A stretch of DNA of 44,160 bases from Ruminococcus sp. (GTDB lineage Bacteria > Bacillota > Clostridia > Oscillospirales > Ruminococcaceae), in the NCBI GenBank assembly GCA_031262225.1, contig JAISIC010000007.1, forward strand, positions 1-44,160, given 5' to 3'. This document shows, one piece after another, positions 17,120 through 25,100 of the stretch. How positions within the stretch are numbered: the first letter of the stretch is position 1; the number at the start of each line of letters is the position of its first letter. The notes under the pieces were generated by a model that was not told the DNA's origin, did no database searches, and worked only from the letters and a program-made list of their open reading frames with translations. The translations under genes were made by a program, and so were the position numbers.

Positions 17120-18727
17120 ATGAAAAAATTTTTCGCGGCGGTTTTGTCCGCTTTGATGATTTGTTTGGTTATGCCGGTTATGGTGAGTGCGGAGGATGTT
17201 CCCGAAACGCCAATCGGCAGTTCGGGTGTAAATTGGGCGTTTAACGACACCACCGACATTTTGACAATCAGCGGCACCGGAAATATGCCGGATTTTTCGT
17301 TCGCAACTGCTGAGTATACTCCATGGAATGACATTAAAAGCGGTATTAGTACTGTGGTTATTGAAAGCGGTGTTACATCAATCGGTAGTGATGCTTTTTG
17401 GGGTTTTGACGGTCTTACAAGCATAACTATCCCCGACAGCGTTATTTCAATCGGTCAATATGCTTTTAGGGATTGCAGCAGTCTTACAAGCATAACTATC
17501 CCCGACAGCGTTACTTCAATCGGCAGATATGCTTTTGTGAGTTGCAGCGGTCTTACAAGCATAACTATCCCTGCAAGCGTAACGACTATAGGCAATGGTT
17601 TATTCATGTATTGCGATGCTTTAACGACCGCTTATGTCGAAAGCGGAAGTGATGCGGAAGAGTATTTTCAAACTAACTATAGTGATATCATTCTCACTGA
17701 TATCCCCGAACCGGACCCCGACCCGGGTGACGGCGATGGAAACGGAGACGGTGACGGCGATAATAATCCCGCTCCGAGCCTGACCTATATTTCGAGTTAC
17801 ATTACGACTTACAACACGACATCCACCCCGCCCCCTCCTCCTGCTCCGAAACCAACCCCGGCTCCGGTTTCAACGGCTTTAACCCCTCCCTATCTTCCCG
17901 GTGACACAGAAAGTTTCAGAGCAAGTTCAGGCGTTACGGCGGCATTAACCGTCACAGACTTTGGTGTTATGGTGTATGCGGGGATTAACAATGACAAAAG
18001 TGTAAACAGCGAATCGACGGCGGCGGCGGTTAAAAAAGCGGCACAGATTGTTAAAGCGAACGACGCCGAGGGGATTACACTTTCCGTCCCGTCCCGTGCG
18101 GCAGGCATATCGGCTTCCACTATCCATAAACTTGTATATGCTGCAAAAGGCACCGAGATAGTCTCTTCAATCACCTTTTCGCAGGACGGCAAAAAGGTCG
18201 GGAGCATCTCGCTTCCTCTCACAGACAAAACCGGACAGATAACAATGGGGATAGGCATTAACACAAACCGCACCGCACAGGTTGCCGATTACGTTGCAGA
18301 TAACAAGAACACGAAGGTTTTAGGATGTTTTGAAACTGCACAAAAGGGCGGTTGGGGCAAGGAATCAATCGCAACCATTTCGATAAGCCTTGAGAAACTC
18401 GGTTTCACGGCGAAAAGCGGCGATAAGATTTACGCTGTTATATATGACACCAACGCCAAAAAATGGTTTGAAGAACCGGCAACGATTAAAGACGGGAACG
18501 TGATAATAAACACAGAACACAGCGGAATTTTTGCAATCCTGCCCGGATCGATCGCTATACCGAATCCTGCTCCGGCAAGCATTTCGGCTGACGGCAACAC
18601 AGGCGGCTATGTTTTACTTTACGATGCCGACGCGATTGACTGGGAAAACGCAAAGGTTGAAATGTACGGCAACGATATCATTATTTCAACCGAAGAAGAC
18701 GGCGTTGTTGCTGTGATTAAGGGGTAA
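17120..18727 (+). CDS. Secreted BspA-type LRR protein with fused C-terminal modules A and B
   Basis: The 535-residue protein starts with a signal peptide (residues 1-25, ending MVSA). BspA-type leucine-rich repeats follow (about 60-170; repeated LTSITIPDSVTSIGRYAF). Next come a Gly/Asp linker and a Pro-rich linker (about 195-260). Module A (about 282-357; AGINNDKSVNSES, GISASTIHKLVYAA) is followed by module B (about 357-476; VLGCFETAQKGGWG, YDTNAKKWFEEP, HSGIFAIL), and a short tail repeats the module B ending (ISTEEDGVVAVIKG). Modules A and B recur in other genes of the window. I do not recognise them as a named domain. No LPXTG motif or C-terminal helix is present, so the modules may mediate attachment. 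It starts 10 nt after recX with a GGGGA site. Confidence 0.8.
   Translation: MKKFFAAVLSALMICLVMPVMVSAEDVPETPIGSSGVNWAFNDTTDILTISGTGNMPDFSFATAEYTPWNDIKSGISTVVIESGVTSIGSDAFWGFDGLTSITIPDSVISIGQYAFRDCSSLTSITIPDSVTSIGRYAFVSCSGLTSITIPASVTTIGNGLFMYCDALTTAYVESGSDAEEYFQTNYSDIILTDIPEPDPDPGDGDGNGDGDGDNNPAPSLTYISSYITTYNTTSTPPPPPAPKPTPAPVSTALTPPYLPGDTESFRASSGVTAALTVTDFGVMVYAGINNDKSVNSESTAAAVKKAAQIVKANDAEGITLSVPSRAAGISASTIHKLVYAAKGTEIVSSITFSQDGKKVGSISLPLTDKTGQITMGIGINTNRTAQVADYVADNKNTKVLGCFETAQKGGWGKESIATISISLEKLGFTAKSGDKIYAVIYDTNAKKWFEEPATIKDGNVIINTEHSGIFAILPGSIAIPNPAPASISADGNTGGYVLLYDADAIDWENAKVEMYGNDIIISTEEDGVVAVIKG
17411..17618 (+). repeat. Three 69-bp tandem coding repeats (LRR units)
   Basis: The block beginning GTCTTACAAGCATAACTATC recurs at 17412, 17481 and 17550, a period of exactly 69 bp (23 residues), with nearly identical DNA. 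The third copy diverges near its end. Each unit encodes one BspA-type leucine-rich repeat. The DNA identity suggests recent expansion or slippage. Confidence 0.85.
18683..18721 (+). repeat. 39-bp direct repeat, left copy
   Basis: This copy lies in the last codons of the LRR surface gene (ISTEEDGVVAVIK). It matches 21921-21959 exactly over 39 bases. The two copies bracket the PIN/terminase/RelB-YoeB island, like attachment-site duplications or recombination joints. Confidence 0.9.
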
Positions 18728-18738
18728 TGTGAAAGGGC

Positions 18739-18767
18739 TTGACAAAAGCTTAAAAACAGGGTATAAT
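18739..18767 (+). promoter_or_regulatory. Sigma-A promoter of the PIN toxin pair
   Basis: Perfect TTGACA (18739-18744), 17-nt spacer and perfect TATAAT (18762-18767). It begins 12 nt after the stop of the LRR surface gene and lies 20 nt before the toxin ATG. Confidence 0.85.
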
Positions 18768-18786
18768 AGAAAGAGGACGTGAAACC

Positions 18787-19269
18787 ATGCGAACACCGAG
18801 AGTTTATCTTGATACATCGGTGATAAGTCACCTTGACCAGCCGAAAAAGCCGATTGAACAGGAATATTCTTTGCGATTGTGGGATGCTATAATCCGTGGG
18901 GAATATGAGGTTTGGTTGTCGGATGTGGTGTTTGACGAAATAAAAGGTTGCAAGCCGGAAAAGGTTGAAAGATTAACGGAATATCTCAAGGATATAGAAT
19001 ATAAAAATTATACTCTTACAGATGAGGCGAGGCTTTTCGCGGAAAATATTATTGAGAGAAAAATACTGCCGCCAAGGTGTGTTGAAGACAGCCAACATAT
19101 TGCAGCAGCGATTTTTACGAAATCAGACTATTTGCTTTCTTGGAATTTAAAACATCTCGCAAATTCAAAGACAAATCAAAAAATACGATATCTTGTTATT
19201 GAGGATTACAAACAGGAGTTAGCAATTATAAAACCATCAGTTCTTTTTGAAGGGAGAATAATAATATGA
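18787..19269 (+). CDS. PIN-domain toxin
   Basis: The 160-residue protein starts with RVYLDTSVISH, the first acidic strand of PIN nucleases. Further acidic positions are in SDVVFDEI and CVEDSQHIAAAIFTKSDYLLSWNLKHLAN, the usual PIN C-terminal half. PIN toxins cleave RNA with Mg2+ bound by these acids. It overlaps the next small gene by 4 nt, so the two look like a toxin-antitoxin pair with the toxin first. This is the reverse of the most common order. Confidence 0.82.
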   Translation: MRTPRVYLDTSVISHLDQPKKPIEQEYSLRLWDAIIRGEYEVWLSDVVFDEIKGCKPEKVERLTEYLKDIEYKNYTLTDEARLFAENIIERKILPPRCVEDSQHIAAAIFTKSDYLLSWNLKHLANSKTNQKIRYLVIEDYKQELAIIKPSVLFEGRIII

Positions 19270-19484
19270 AAAAAAAATTACCGCCGCCGCCGAAGCTAAG
19301 CCCGGATTTCACACTTAAGGATATTCGTAAAATCAGGGATTATCATTACGAATTAAGTAAAATATTAACCCCGGAAGAGATTCAAGAACGCCGAAAAAAA
19401 GCGGTTGAAGATATTGAACGTATAATTGCTGAAAAGCGTGCCGCCGGCGTTAAGCCCACATATCCGAAACGGATTGAAATTTGA
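19266..19484 (+). CDS. Probable antitoxin of the PIN toxin
   Basis: A 72-residue charged protein, Pro-rich at the N-terminus (KKKLPPPPKLSPDF) and helical with many Lys/Glu after it (EIQERRKKAVEDIERIIAEK). I recognise no DNA-binding fold. The assignment as antitoxin comes from size, charge and the ATGA overlap with the PIN gene. A terminator follows 6 nt after the stop. Confidence 0.6.
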   Translation: MKKKLPPPPKLSPDFTLKDIRKIRDYHYELSKILTPEEIQERRKKAVEDIERIIAEKRAAGVKPTYPKRIEI

Positions 19485-19490
19485 AATCAA

Positions 19491-19519
19491 GAAGCAGGCA
19501 GAAACGCCTGTTTCTTTTT
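19491..19519 (+). terminator. Terminator after the PIN toxin-antitoxin pair
   Basis: The 9-bp stem (19491-19499 with 19506-19514, one G-T pair) closes a 6-nt loop and is followed by TTTTTG. Confidence 0.8.
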
Positions 19520-19650
19520 GTCTAAATTTCACAAATATATACCGAAACGTTTGTTCTATATGTAGAATATTCTTGTTAATATTAAATATCTCTTGACAAT
19601 CGGAAGAAAATGTGCTATAATGTGGACACAACAGGAGGTTAATATCATGA
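19510..19650 (+). repeat. Phage-operon promoter region, copy 1
   Basis: About 140 bp that aligns with 38138-38270. Shared blocks include TTCACAAATA, TACCGAAAC, GTAGAATATTCTT and AAAATGTGCTATAAT. Each copy precedes one half of the phage head module. The two are diverged, not recent duplicates. Common regulation or common ancestry are both possible. Confidence 0.75.
19593..19621 (+). promoter_or_regulatory. Sigma-A promoter of the terminase operon
   Basis: Perfect TTGACA (19593-19598), 17-nt spacer, perfect TATAAT (19616-19621). An AGGAGG site at 19633-19638 serves the first small gene. Confidence 0.85.
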
Positions 19651-19793
19651 GTGAAGTTAATTTTACAATCTGTGACGGCTGCGGCTCAAAGATATACATC
19701 GGCGACACCGTCTATACAATCGACAGGCTTATATACTGCGAAGACTGCGTGGAAGAGAGCGAATATGAAGAAAAAAGCTACAGATGCGGTTGA
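19647..19793 (+). CDS. Small zinc-ribbon protein ahead of the terminase
   Basis: A 48-residue protein with two CxxC knuckles: CDGCGSKIYIGDTVYT and YCEDCVEE. It starts at 19647 with a strong AGGAGG ribosome site. It overlaps the start of the terminase small subunit. Such small zinc-binding proteins are common in phage operons, but no function can be named. Confidence 0.7.
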   Translation: MSEVNFTICDGCGSKIYIGDTVYTIDRLIYCEDCVEESEYEEKSYRCG

Positions 19794-20049
19794 GACCGCA
19801 ATTTTGCGGCGAGCTCTCGGCTATAAAGTCCGCGAAATGACCATAATTCCGGATGGCGATCCGGATTCCGATTCGGGCGAGAAGATAACCAAAATCGTGG
19901 AAAAGGATGTTGCACCCTCGATTCAAGCCTGCCTATGCTGGCTTAAAGCATATCGCCCGGAAATCTGGGGCAAGGCGGGGGCTGTTAATGACGATTCCGA
20001 CCCTGCGGAACTCTATAAAGCCTTGGAGGGTTCAGATGACGTTTCGTAA
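19765..20049 (+). CDS. Phage terminase small subunit (short)
   Basis: The 94-residue product has the conserved TerS-like region ILRRALGYKVREMTI and the tail VEKDVAPSIQACLCWLKAYRPEIWG, matching the ending seen in many Firmicutes phage small terminases. The N-terminal DNA-binding helix-turn-helix of longer relatives is missing. The start at 19765 lies inside the zinc-ribbon gene. It overlaps the large subunit start by 14 nt, as expected for a TerS-TerL pair. Confidence 0.75.
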   Translation: MKKKATDAVETAILRRALGYKVREMTIIPDGDPDSDSGEKITKIVEKDVAPSIQACLCWLKAYRPEIWGKAGAVNDDSDPAELYKALEGSDDVS

Positions 20050-21307
20050 GCTTTCAGACAAACAAAAGCTTATCTTCCGATGGGCACACAGCAAAGAATA
20101 TGAGGGCTATCGCGGGATAATCGCCGACGGTGCTGTTCGTACCGGAAAGACAGTCTGCATGACCGCATCTTTCATAATCTGGGCGATGAAAAATTTCAGC
20201 AACAAAAACTCGGGCAAAAACTTCGGAATATGTGGAAAGACGATTCGTTCGACCGAGCGGAATATTATAAGACCGCTTGAAGATATCAGCGACATCACGA
20301 AATATTTTCGCTTAAACTACCGCCGTTCCGACAGTCTGCTTATCATCACCGACAGGAAGACGAAAAAAAGCAATAATTTTTATATCTTCGGCGGGCGTGA
20401 TGATTCAAGCTTCATGCTCATTCAGGGGATAACCCTTTCGGGGGTTTTATTTGACGAGGCGGCTTTGATGCCCGAAAGCTTTATCGAACAGGCGACCGCC
20501 CGAACCATTTCAGAGGCGGCTTCAAAGCTTTGGTTTAATTGCAATCCCGAATCAAAGCACTCTTATTTTTATAAAAACTGGATCCAAAAGGCGGAGGAGA
20601 AGAAGCTTTTGCGTGTCACTTTACTGCTCCCCGATAACCCGATTTTAACTCCCGAACAAATCTCCGAAGCGGAGCGAATGTATTCCGGTGTTTTCCGCGA
20701 ACGCTATATATATGGGCGATGGGTGAATGCCGAGGGGGTTATATACAGAGAATATGCCGACGACCCCGAGCGGTATGCACTTGATGATGAAGACGATGAA
20801 ATTATCTTTGCGACAATAGGAATAGATTTCGGGGGGAACGGCAGTGCACACGCGGCGGTCTTAACAGGGTTTACGCGGGGATATAAAGAAGTTCATGTTT
20901 TAGATGAACTATACATAAAAGAGCTGATAACGCCGGCACGACTTGAGGCGGCGGTCATAGCCTTTGCAAAGCGGGCGAGAGAAAAATATATAGTGCGGGA
21001 AGCTTATTGCGACAGTGCAGAGCAGGTTTTAATAAAGGGGATTCGTGCGGCTTTTGCTCGCGAACGTTTGCCGATTGAGGTTAAGAACGCCCGAAAGGGG
21101 AGCATTCAAAATCGGATTTCATGCGAAAATATGCTTTTTTCGACCGACCGCCTTAAAATATCGCGAAACTGCGTTCACCTTTCAGATGCTTTTTCATCCG
21201 CTGTTTGGGATGATAACGGCAGACGGCTTGACAACGGGAGCACGAACATAGACTCGCTTGATGCGTTTGAATATTCGATTGAAGCGGTTATGAACAGTTT
21301 GATTTAA
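20036..21307 (+). CDS. Phage terminase large subunit
   Basis: TerL is the ATP-driven DNA-packaging motor and headful nuclease. The 423-residue protein carries Walker A at residues 32-39 (GAVRTGKT), Walker B at about 136-141 (GVLFDE) and a nuclease start TIGIDFGG at about 260-267, with a further acidic site in NIDSLDAFEYS near the end. The length fits PBSX-type large subunits, so the gene looks intact. The start at 20036 was chosen because a GGAGG site lies just upstream and the protein begins MTFRKLSDKQKLI, the usual start. The portal gene that normally follows is about 17 kb away. Confidence 0.92.
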   Translation: MTFRKLSDKQKLIFRWAHSKEYEGYRGIIADGAVRTGKTVCMTASFIIWAMKNFSNKNSGKNFGICGKTIRSTERNIIRPLEDISDITKYFRLNYRRSDSLLIITDRKTKKSNNFYIFGGRDDSSFMLIQGITLSGVLFDEAALMPESFIEQATARTISEAASKLWFNCNPESKHSYFYKNWIQKAEEKKLLRVTLLLPDNPILTPEQISEAERMYSGVFRERYIYGRWVNAEGVIYREYADDPERYALDDEDDEIIFATIGIDFGGNGSAHAAVLTGFTRGYKEVHVLDELYIKELITPARLEAAVIAFAKRAREKYIVREAYCDSAEQVLIKGIRAAFARERLPIEVKNARKGSIQNRISCENMLFSTDRLKISRNCVHLSDAFSSAVWDDNGRRLDNGSTNIDSLDAFEYSIEAVMNSLI

Positions 21308-21330
21308 TTTATGCAGTGGCATAAAAGTTC

Positions 21331-21359
21331 TTGACAATATGATATAAATATGATATAAT
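21331..21359 (+). promoter_or_regulatory. Sigma-A promoter of the RelB-YoeB pair
   Basis: Perfect TTGACA (21331-21336), 17-nt spacer, perfect TATAAT (21354-21359). The AT-rich spacer contains repeated ATGATATAA units that could bind the antitoxin for autoregulation; that last point is inference. Confidence 0.82.
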
Positions 21360-21383
21360 AATAACATTAAGGCGGTGTTATTA

Positions 21384-21671
21384 ATGGAAAAATCAATTAA
21401 TCAAACTACTATAAGACTTAATCCGAAAATTAAAGAAGATTTTGCCAAAACCTGTGCAGAGATGGGTATAAGCGTTTCTACAGCAGTTAGTTTATTTGCG
21501 AAAGCAGTTGTACGCGAGCAAAGGATACCTTTTGAAATCAAGACCGATAAAGCTGATGTGATTACTAAAGCCGAGCTGAACAGACGCATTGATGAAATGA
21601 AAAACGACGATGTTGTTCGCTTTTCAGCCGACGAGTGGGAAGACTATAAAACGAGGCGTGACAATGCGTAA
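21384..21671 (+). CDS. RelB/DinJ-family antitoxin
   Basis: The 95-residue protein has the ribbon-helix-helix start INQTTIRLNPKIKEDFAKTCAEMGISVSTAVSLFAKAVV, which binds operator DNA, and a charged C-terminal tail that wraps the toxin. The ATG at 21384 is preferred over GTG 21375 because AAGGCGG lies at a normal distance. The stop overlaps the toxin start. Confidence 0.85.
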   Translation: MEKSINQTTIRLNPKIKEDFAKTCAEMGISVSTAVSLFAKAVVREQRIPFEIKTDKADVITKAELNRRIDEMKNDDVVRFSADEWEDYKTRRDNA

Positions 21672-21921
21672 TTTAACATTTTGTGCTTCGTCGTGGAGCG
21701 ATTACAAAAGTTTAGAAAAGCATCAAATGAAAAAAGCCGATCTGCTTATTAGCGATATACAGCGAAACGGAAATATCGGCATCGGACACCCCGAACCTCT
21801 CACGGGCGATAAATCGGGGCTTTGGAGCAGACATATTGACGAAAAAAACAGAATTATATACAAAGTCACCGACGAAGAAGTGTTGCTTTACAGTCTAAAG
21901 GGGCATTATGATGATACATAA
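21664..21921 (+). CDS. Txe/YoeB-family mRNA interferase toxin
   Basis: This 85-residue toxin has the YoeB fold signature: SSWSDYKSLEKHQMKKADLLISDIQRN, then GHPEPLTGDKSGLWSRHIDEKNRIIYKV and LKGHYDDT. The catalytic set Glu (in PEPL), Arg (in SRHID) and the terminal His-Tyr is complete. YoeB cleaves mRNA in the ribosomal A site. The stop codon shares its last base with the start of the right 39-bp direct repeat. Confidence 0.9.
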   Translation: MRNLTFCASSWSDYKSLEKHQMKKADLLISDIQRNGNIGIGHPEPLTGDKSGLWSRHIDEKNRIIYKVTDEEVLLYSLKGHYDDT

Positions 21922-21959
21922 TTTCAACCGAAGAAGACGGCGTTGTTGCTGTGATTAAG
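21921..21959 (+). repeat. 39-bp direct repeat, right copy (remnant of a surface-gene 3' end)
   Basis: Exact match to 18683-18721. Read in frame it continues IISTEEDGVVAVIKPKE and stops at 21969-21971. It is thus a second 3' end of an LRR surface gene with no gene body attached. Confidence 0.9.
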
Positions 21960-22047
21960 CCTAAAGAGTAAAAAAAGGCTTCCGGCGGACGAGTTCGTTT
22001 CCCCTTTGCGGTTGTCGCGAAACGCACAAAATAAACCGAAAAACAAG

Positions 22048-22077
22048 AAAAAACAGGCTTTCGAGCCTGTTTTTGTT
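22048..22077 (+). terminator. Terminator upstream of the 1370-residue surface gene
   Basis: A 10-bp perfect stem (22050-22059 with 22064-22073) closes a TTCG tetraloop and is flanked by A-rich and TTTTTG sequence. It ends transcripts from the RelB-YoeB side. The stretch 21960-22047 before it holds no gene that I can see. Confidence 0.85.
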
Positions 22078-22090
22078 GTCGCAGAAGGAT

Positions 22091-22119
22091 TTGAAAAACC
22101 CCTTCTTTTCTGATATAAT
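22091..22119 (+). promoter_or_regulatory. Sigma-A promoter of the 1370-residue surface gene
   Basis: TTGAAA (22091-22096), 17-nt spacer and TATAAT (22114-22119), 38 nt before the ATG. An AAGGAGAA ribosome site follows. Confidence 0.75.
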
Positions 22120-22157
22120 CAAAGTAGGAGCACCCTGCTCTGCCAAGGAGAACTGTT

Positions 22158-25100
22158 ATGAAAAAATTACTTAAACGCGTTTTATCATTTATAATATCAT
22201 CTGCGATGCTTATTACAGCTGTGCCGTTTTCGGCTTTGCCTGTTGCGGCTGTGCCTGTTTATCCGGAAGATGAAGGCACTGTATTGGATGTTACCGCAGG
22301 CAATCTTGATTATGGCGGTGTACGGGCGAGTTTATATAACGCAATGAAAATCATAAATCCGATGTATCCTATTATTGTGACCGGGAAGGTTGCTTCCGTC
22401 CCCGGCTTAGACGAATCAAGAGCTGCAACCCCTGTTGAAATACTGCTAAGGGATAATTTCACAATAAAATGGCGGGCAACCCTTGATTACGGTTATCTTG
22501 AAATACCCTCAAATGCTTCCGGAACGCTTATAATCGAAGACGGTGCTTATATATTTGATGATCGCGGCGGAATTATAAACAACTCGCCCAATGTAAAAAT
22601 TATTGTCGCGGGCGGTGTTGTGGCTTCAAGCTCATGGCAAGTCCCCGCAATCGAGACCGTCGGTGATATTGATGTTACCGGCGGAATAATAGAATCGCAT
22701 GATCATAATGCCGTTTCGCTTAAGGGCGACGCGACACTTACTCAGACGGGCGGACGAATACTGTCACACGGAACGATTGCCGCTTTGAATGCAGCAAAGG
22801 GGACCACAGCATATATTAGGGGCGGAACGGTTGAGAATAATACTGCTGCCAGAGCGTTACCCGGATATTCCAATGAGGGTAATGCGATTCGCTGTATGTC
22901 CGGGTCCAGCGTTATTGTTGAAGGCGGCACGGTTATCGGTACTGCAGACGTTAGGGAAAACAGCACCTTTCTCGTATTCAGCGGAACAGTTGACGGGCGA
23001 TACACCTATGCGATTAAGGCGGATACAGGTGCTAATATTGAAATAAGAGGCGGCTTGGTGACAGCTTCCGGGGCACAGTATGAAACGGTTATGTCGACTG
23101 CTCCATACGGCAAAGACGGCTGCTTCTTCGAAATTTACGGCGGCACCGTTTCGCACACCGGCTACGGCGGAACATTTAACGGAAAATTCAAAAGAATAAA
23201 TATAACCGGCGGACAGGTTTTAAGTAATATCGAATCGGGTTATCAAATGGTTGTTGACGGCAACGTCACCGTGTATAATGCTTTGGTTAAATCAACCGGC
23301 AGCAACGGCGGAGGCATATCCGCAACAAATGTTTCCGTCACAACAGGCGGCAGGGTTATTGTCGGGAAAGCATATGCGTTAAAGGGAACAAGTTCAATTT
23401 CTGTCAACGGCGGTTTTGTCTTCGCCGAAACAGATGATGTTACTGACGGTGTCGAGCCGACTTTCGATAACAACGGCGTGGTGTTAGGGTTTAACAGAAA
23501 CGCCGATATTATTGTATATCCCGAACACACCTCGGCTGATATTACCATTTTGCCGGATGAAGTGACAGCAGAATGGAGAATTGACAACACTAAATACGGG
23601 ATAATGTATAAAGGTACGGGTTCGTTGGCTCAAGATACCTTTTATGAGATTGAAGGCATAACGCTCACAGCACAAACAAATGAAGTAATACTTACATACA
23701 GTACAGAATCCATAGACGTTGTCACGGATATAGAACGTCTTTATGGGTTTTATGATACTGTTAAAATCATCGGAAAAAAGCCCGGTATCGGTGATGAAAT
23801 AATAATAGGTATTCCGGAAGGCAAAACTCTGGAATGGACTGCCCAGGGTGAAACGAGCCGATCTACCCAGCGTTCCGTTTTAGAAATCAGCGGTGATGGT
23901 GCATTTGTTATGTCAGGCGGCTATATAAAAAACATAAGTAATAACGACGAATACGGTATTAATATTAAGGATACGAGCACGGTTACTGTGGATATTACCG
24001 GCGGCGAGGTCGGTTCAAAAAACGGAATAGCTATCAATAATGACGGGACGGGGAAAATCACCGTTGACGGAGCTGTAATCAGTGTTCCGTCCGGGACGGC
24101 GATTAAGTCTGCCGGCGATGTTGAAATCAAAAACACTGTGATATATTCACGAAACACATTAACAACGGGTGCAACCGGTATTGTTGATGCAAACAGCGTT
24201 GTTCTTAATAACGCTGCGATTATCGCGTGGGGCGGTGAAGATAATTCAACTTATGAAATCAACAGCACAACCGATATATATACCTCACAAGATATAGCGG
24301 CTTACTGGAATCTGGTTAACGGAGTATCGGGAATCAGTTATAGTAACGATGGCAGTTTAAGCGGATTTATCCCGGTTGCCGAAGTTACGGTTGAAGACCC
24401 GTTGAATCCCGGTACCGATCCCGACGATCCCGATGACCCCGATGATCCCGATGATCCCGATGACCCCGACGACCCCGATCCGGAACCGGAACGCATCTCG
24501 GTTACAGGGGTTGAATTAACAGGAGAGCAGACTGTTGAAGTCGAAGAAACCATAACCCTTACGGCAACAGTTTCACCCGAGGATGCAGATATTCCATATA
24601 TATACTGGAGCTCAAGTGCTCCCTCGATTGCAAGCGTTTCTGACGGTGTTGTTACCGGCGTGAGTGCCGGAACGGTCACGATAACCGTTACTGCTATTGA
24701 CGGCGGACACTCCGATTCACTTGAAATTACGGTGACAGACACCAACCCGAGATACACAAGCGTTACCGTTTCTCCGTCAACGGTTTCGGTTAAAAAAGGC
24801 GGTACGTATGAGTTTCAGGCGGTTGTGAACGGCTATAACGACCCGATTCAAACCGTGACTTGGGGCGTTTCGGGTGCACATTCTTTCTTTACAGGAATTA
24901 CAGACGGCACACTTGAAATCGATGATGATGAAACAGCAACAACTCTTACAATAACCGCGACAGCGGAGGGTGACAGATCAATCTCCGGCACGGCGATAGT
25001 GAGAGTTACTGAAGGAGATCCCGAAGTGCTTCCAACATATCCTGTGACGATTGACGGCACCATTTTACCCAACAGTTATGCAGTGGGCGACACGGTAAAT

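Noticed and set aside
17411..17618. Regularly spaced repeats resembling a CRISPR array
   Set aside because: The 69-bp units are coding LRR repeats in frame, with no constant-repeat/unique-spacer pattern and no cas genes.
19260..22160. tRNA gene as the attachment site of the terminase island
   Set aside because: No cloverleaf sequence was found near either 39-bp repeat; the repeat is part of a protein-coding gene end.
24413..24486. Short tandem repeats as a regulatory satellite
   Set aside because: They are in frame and encode an Asp/Pro linker in the surface protein.
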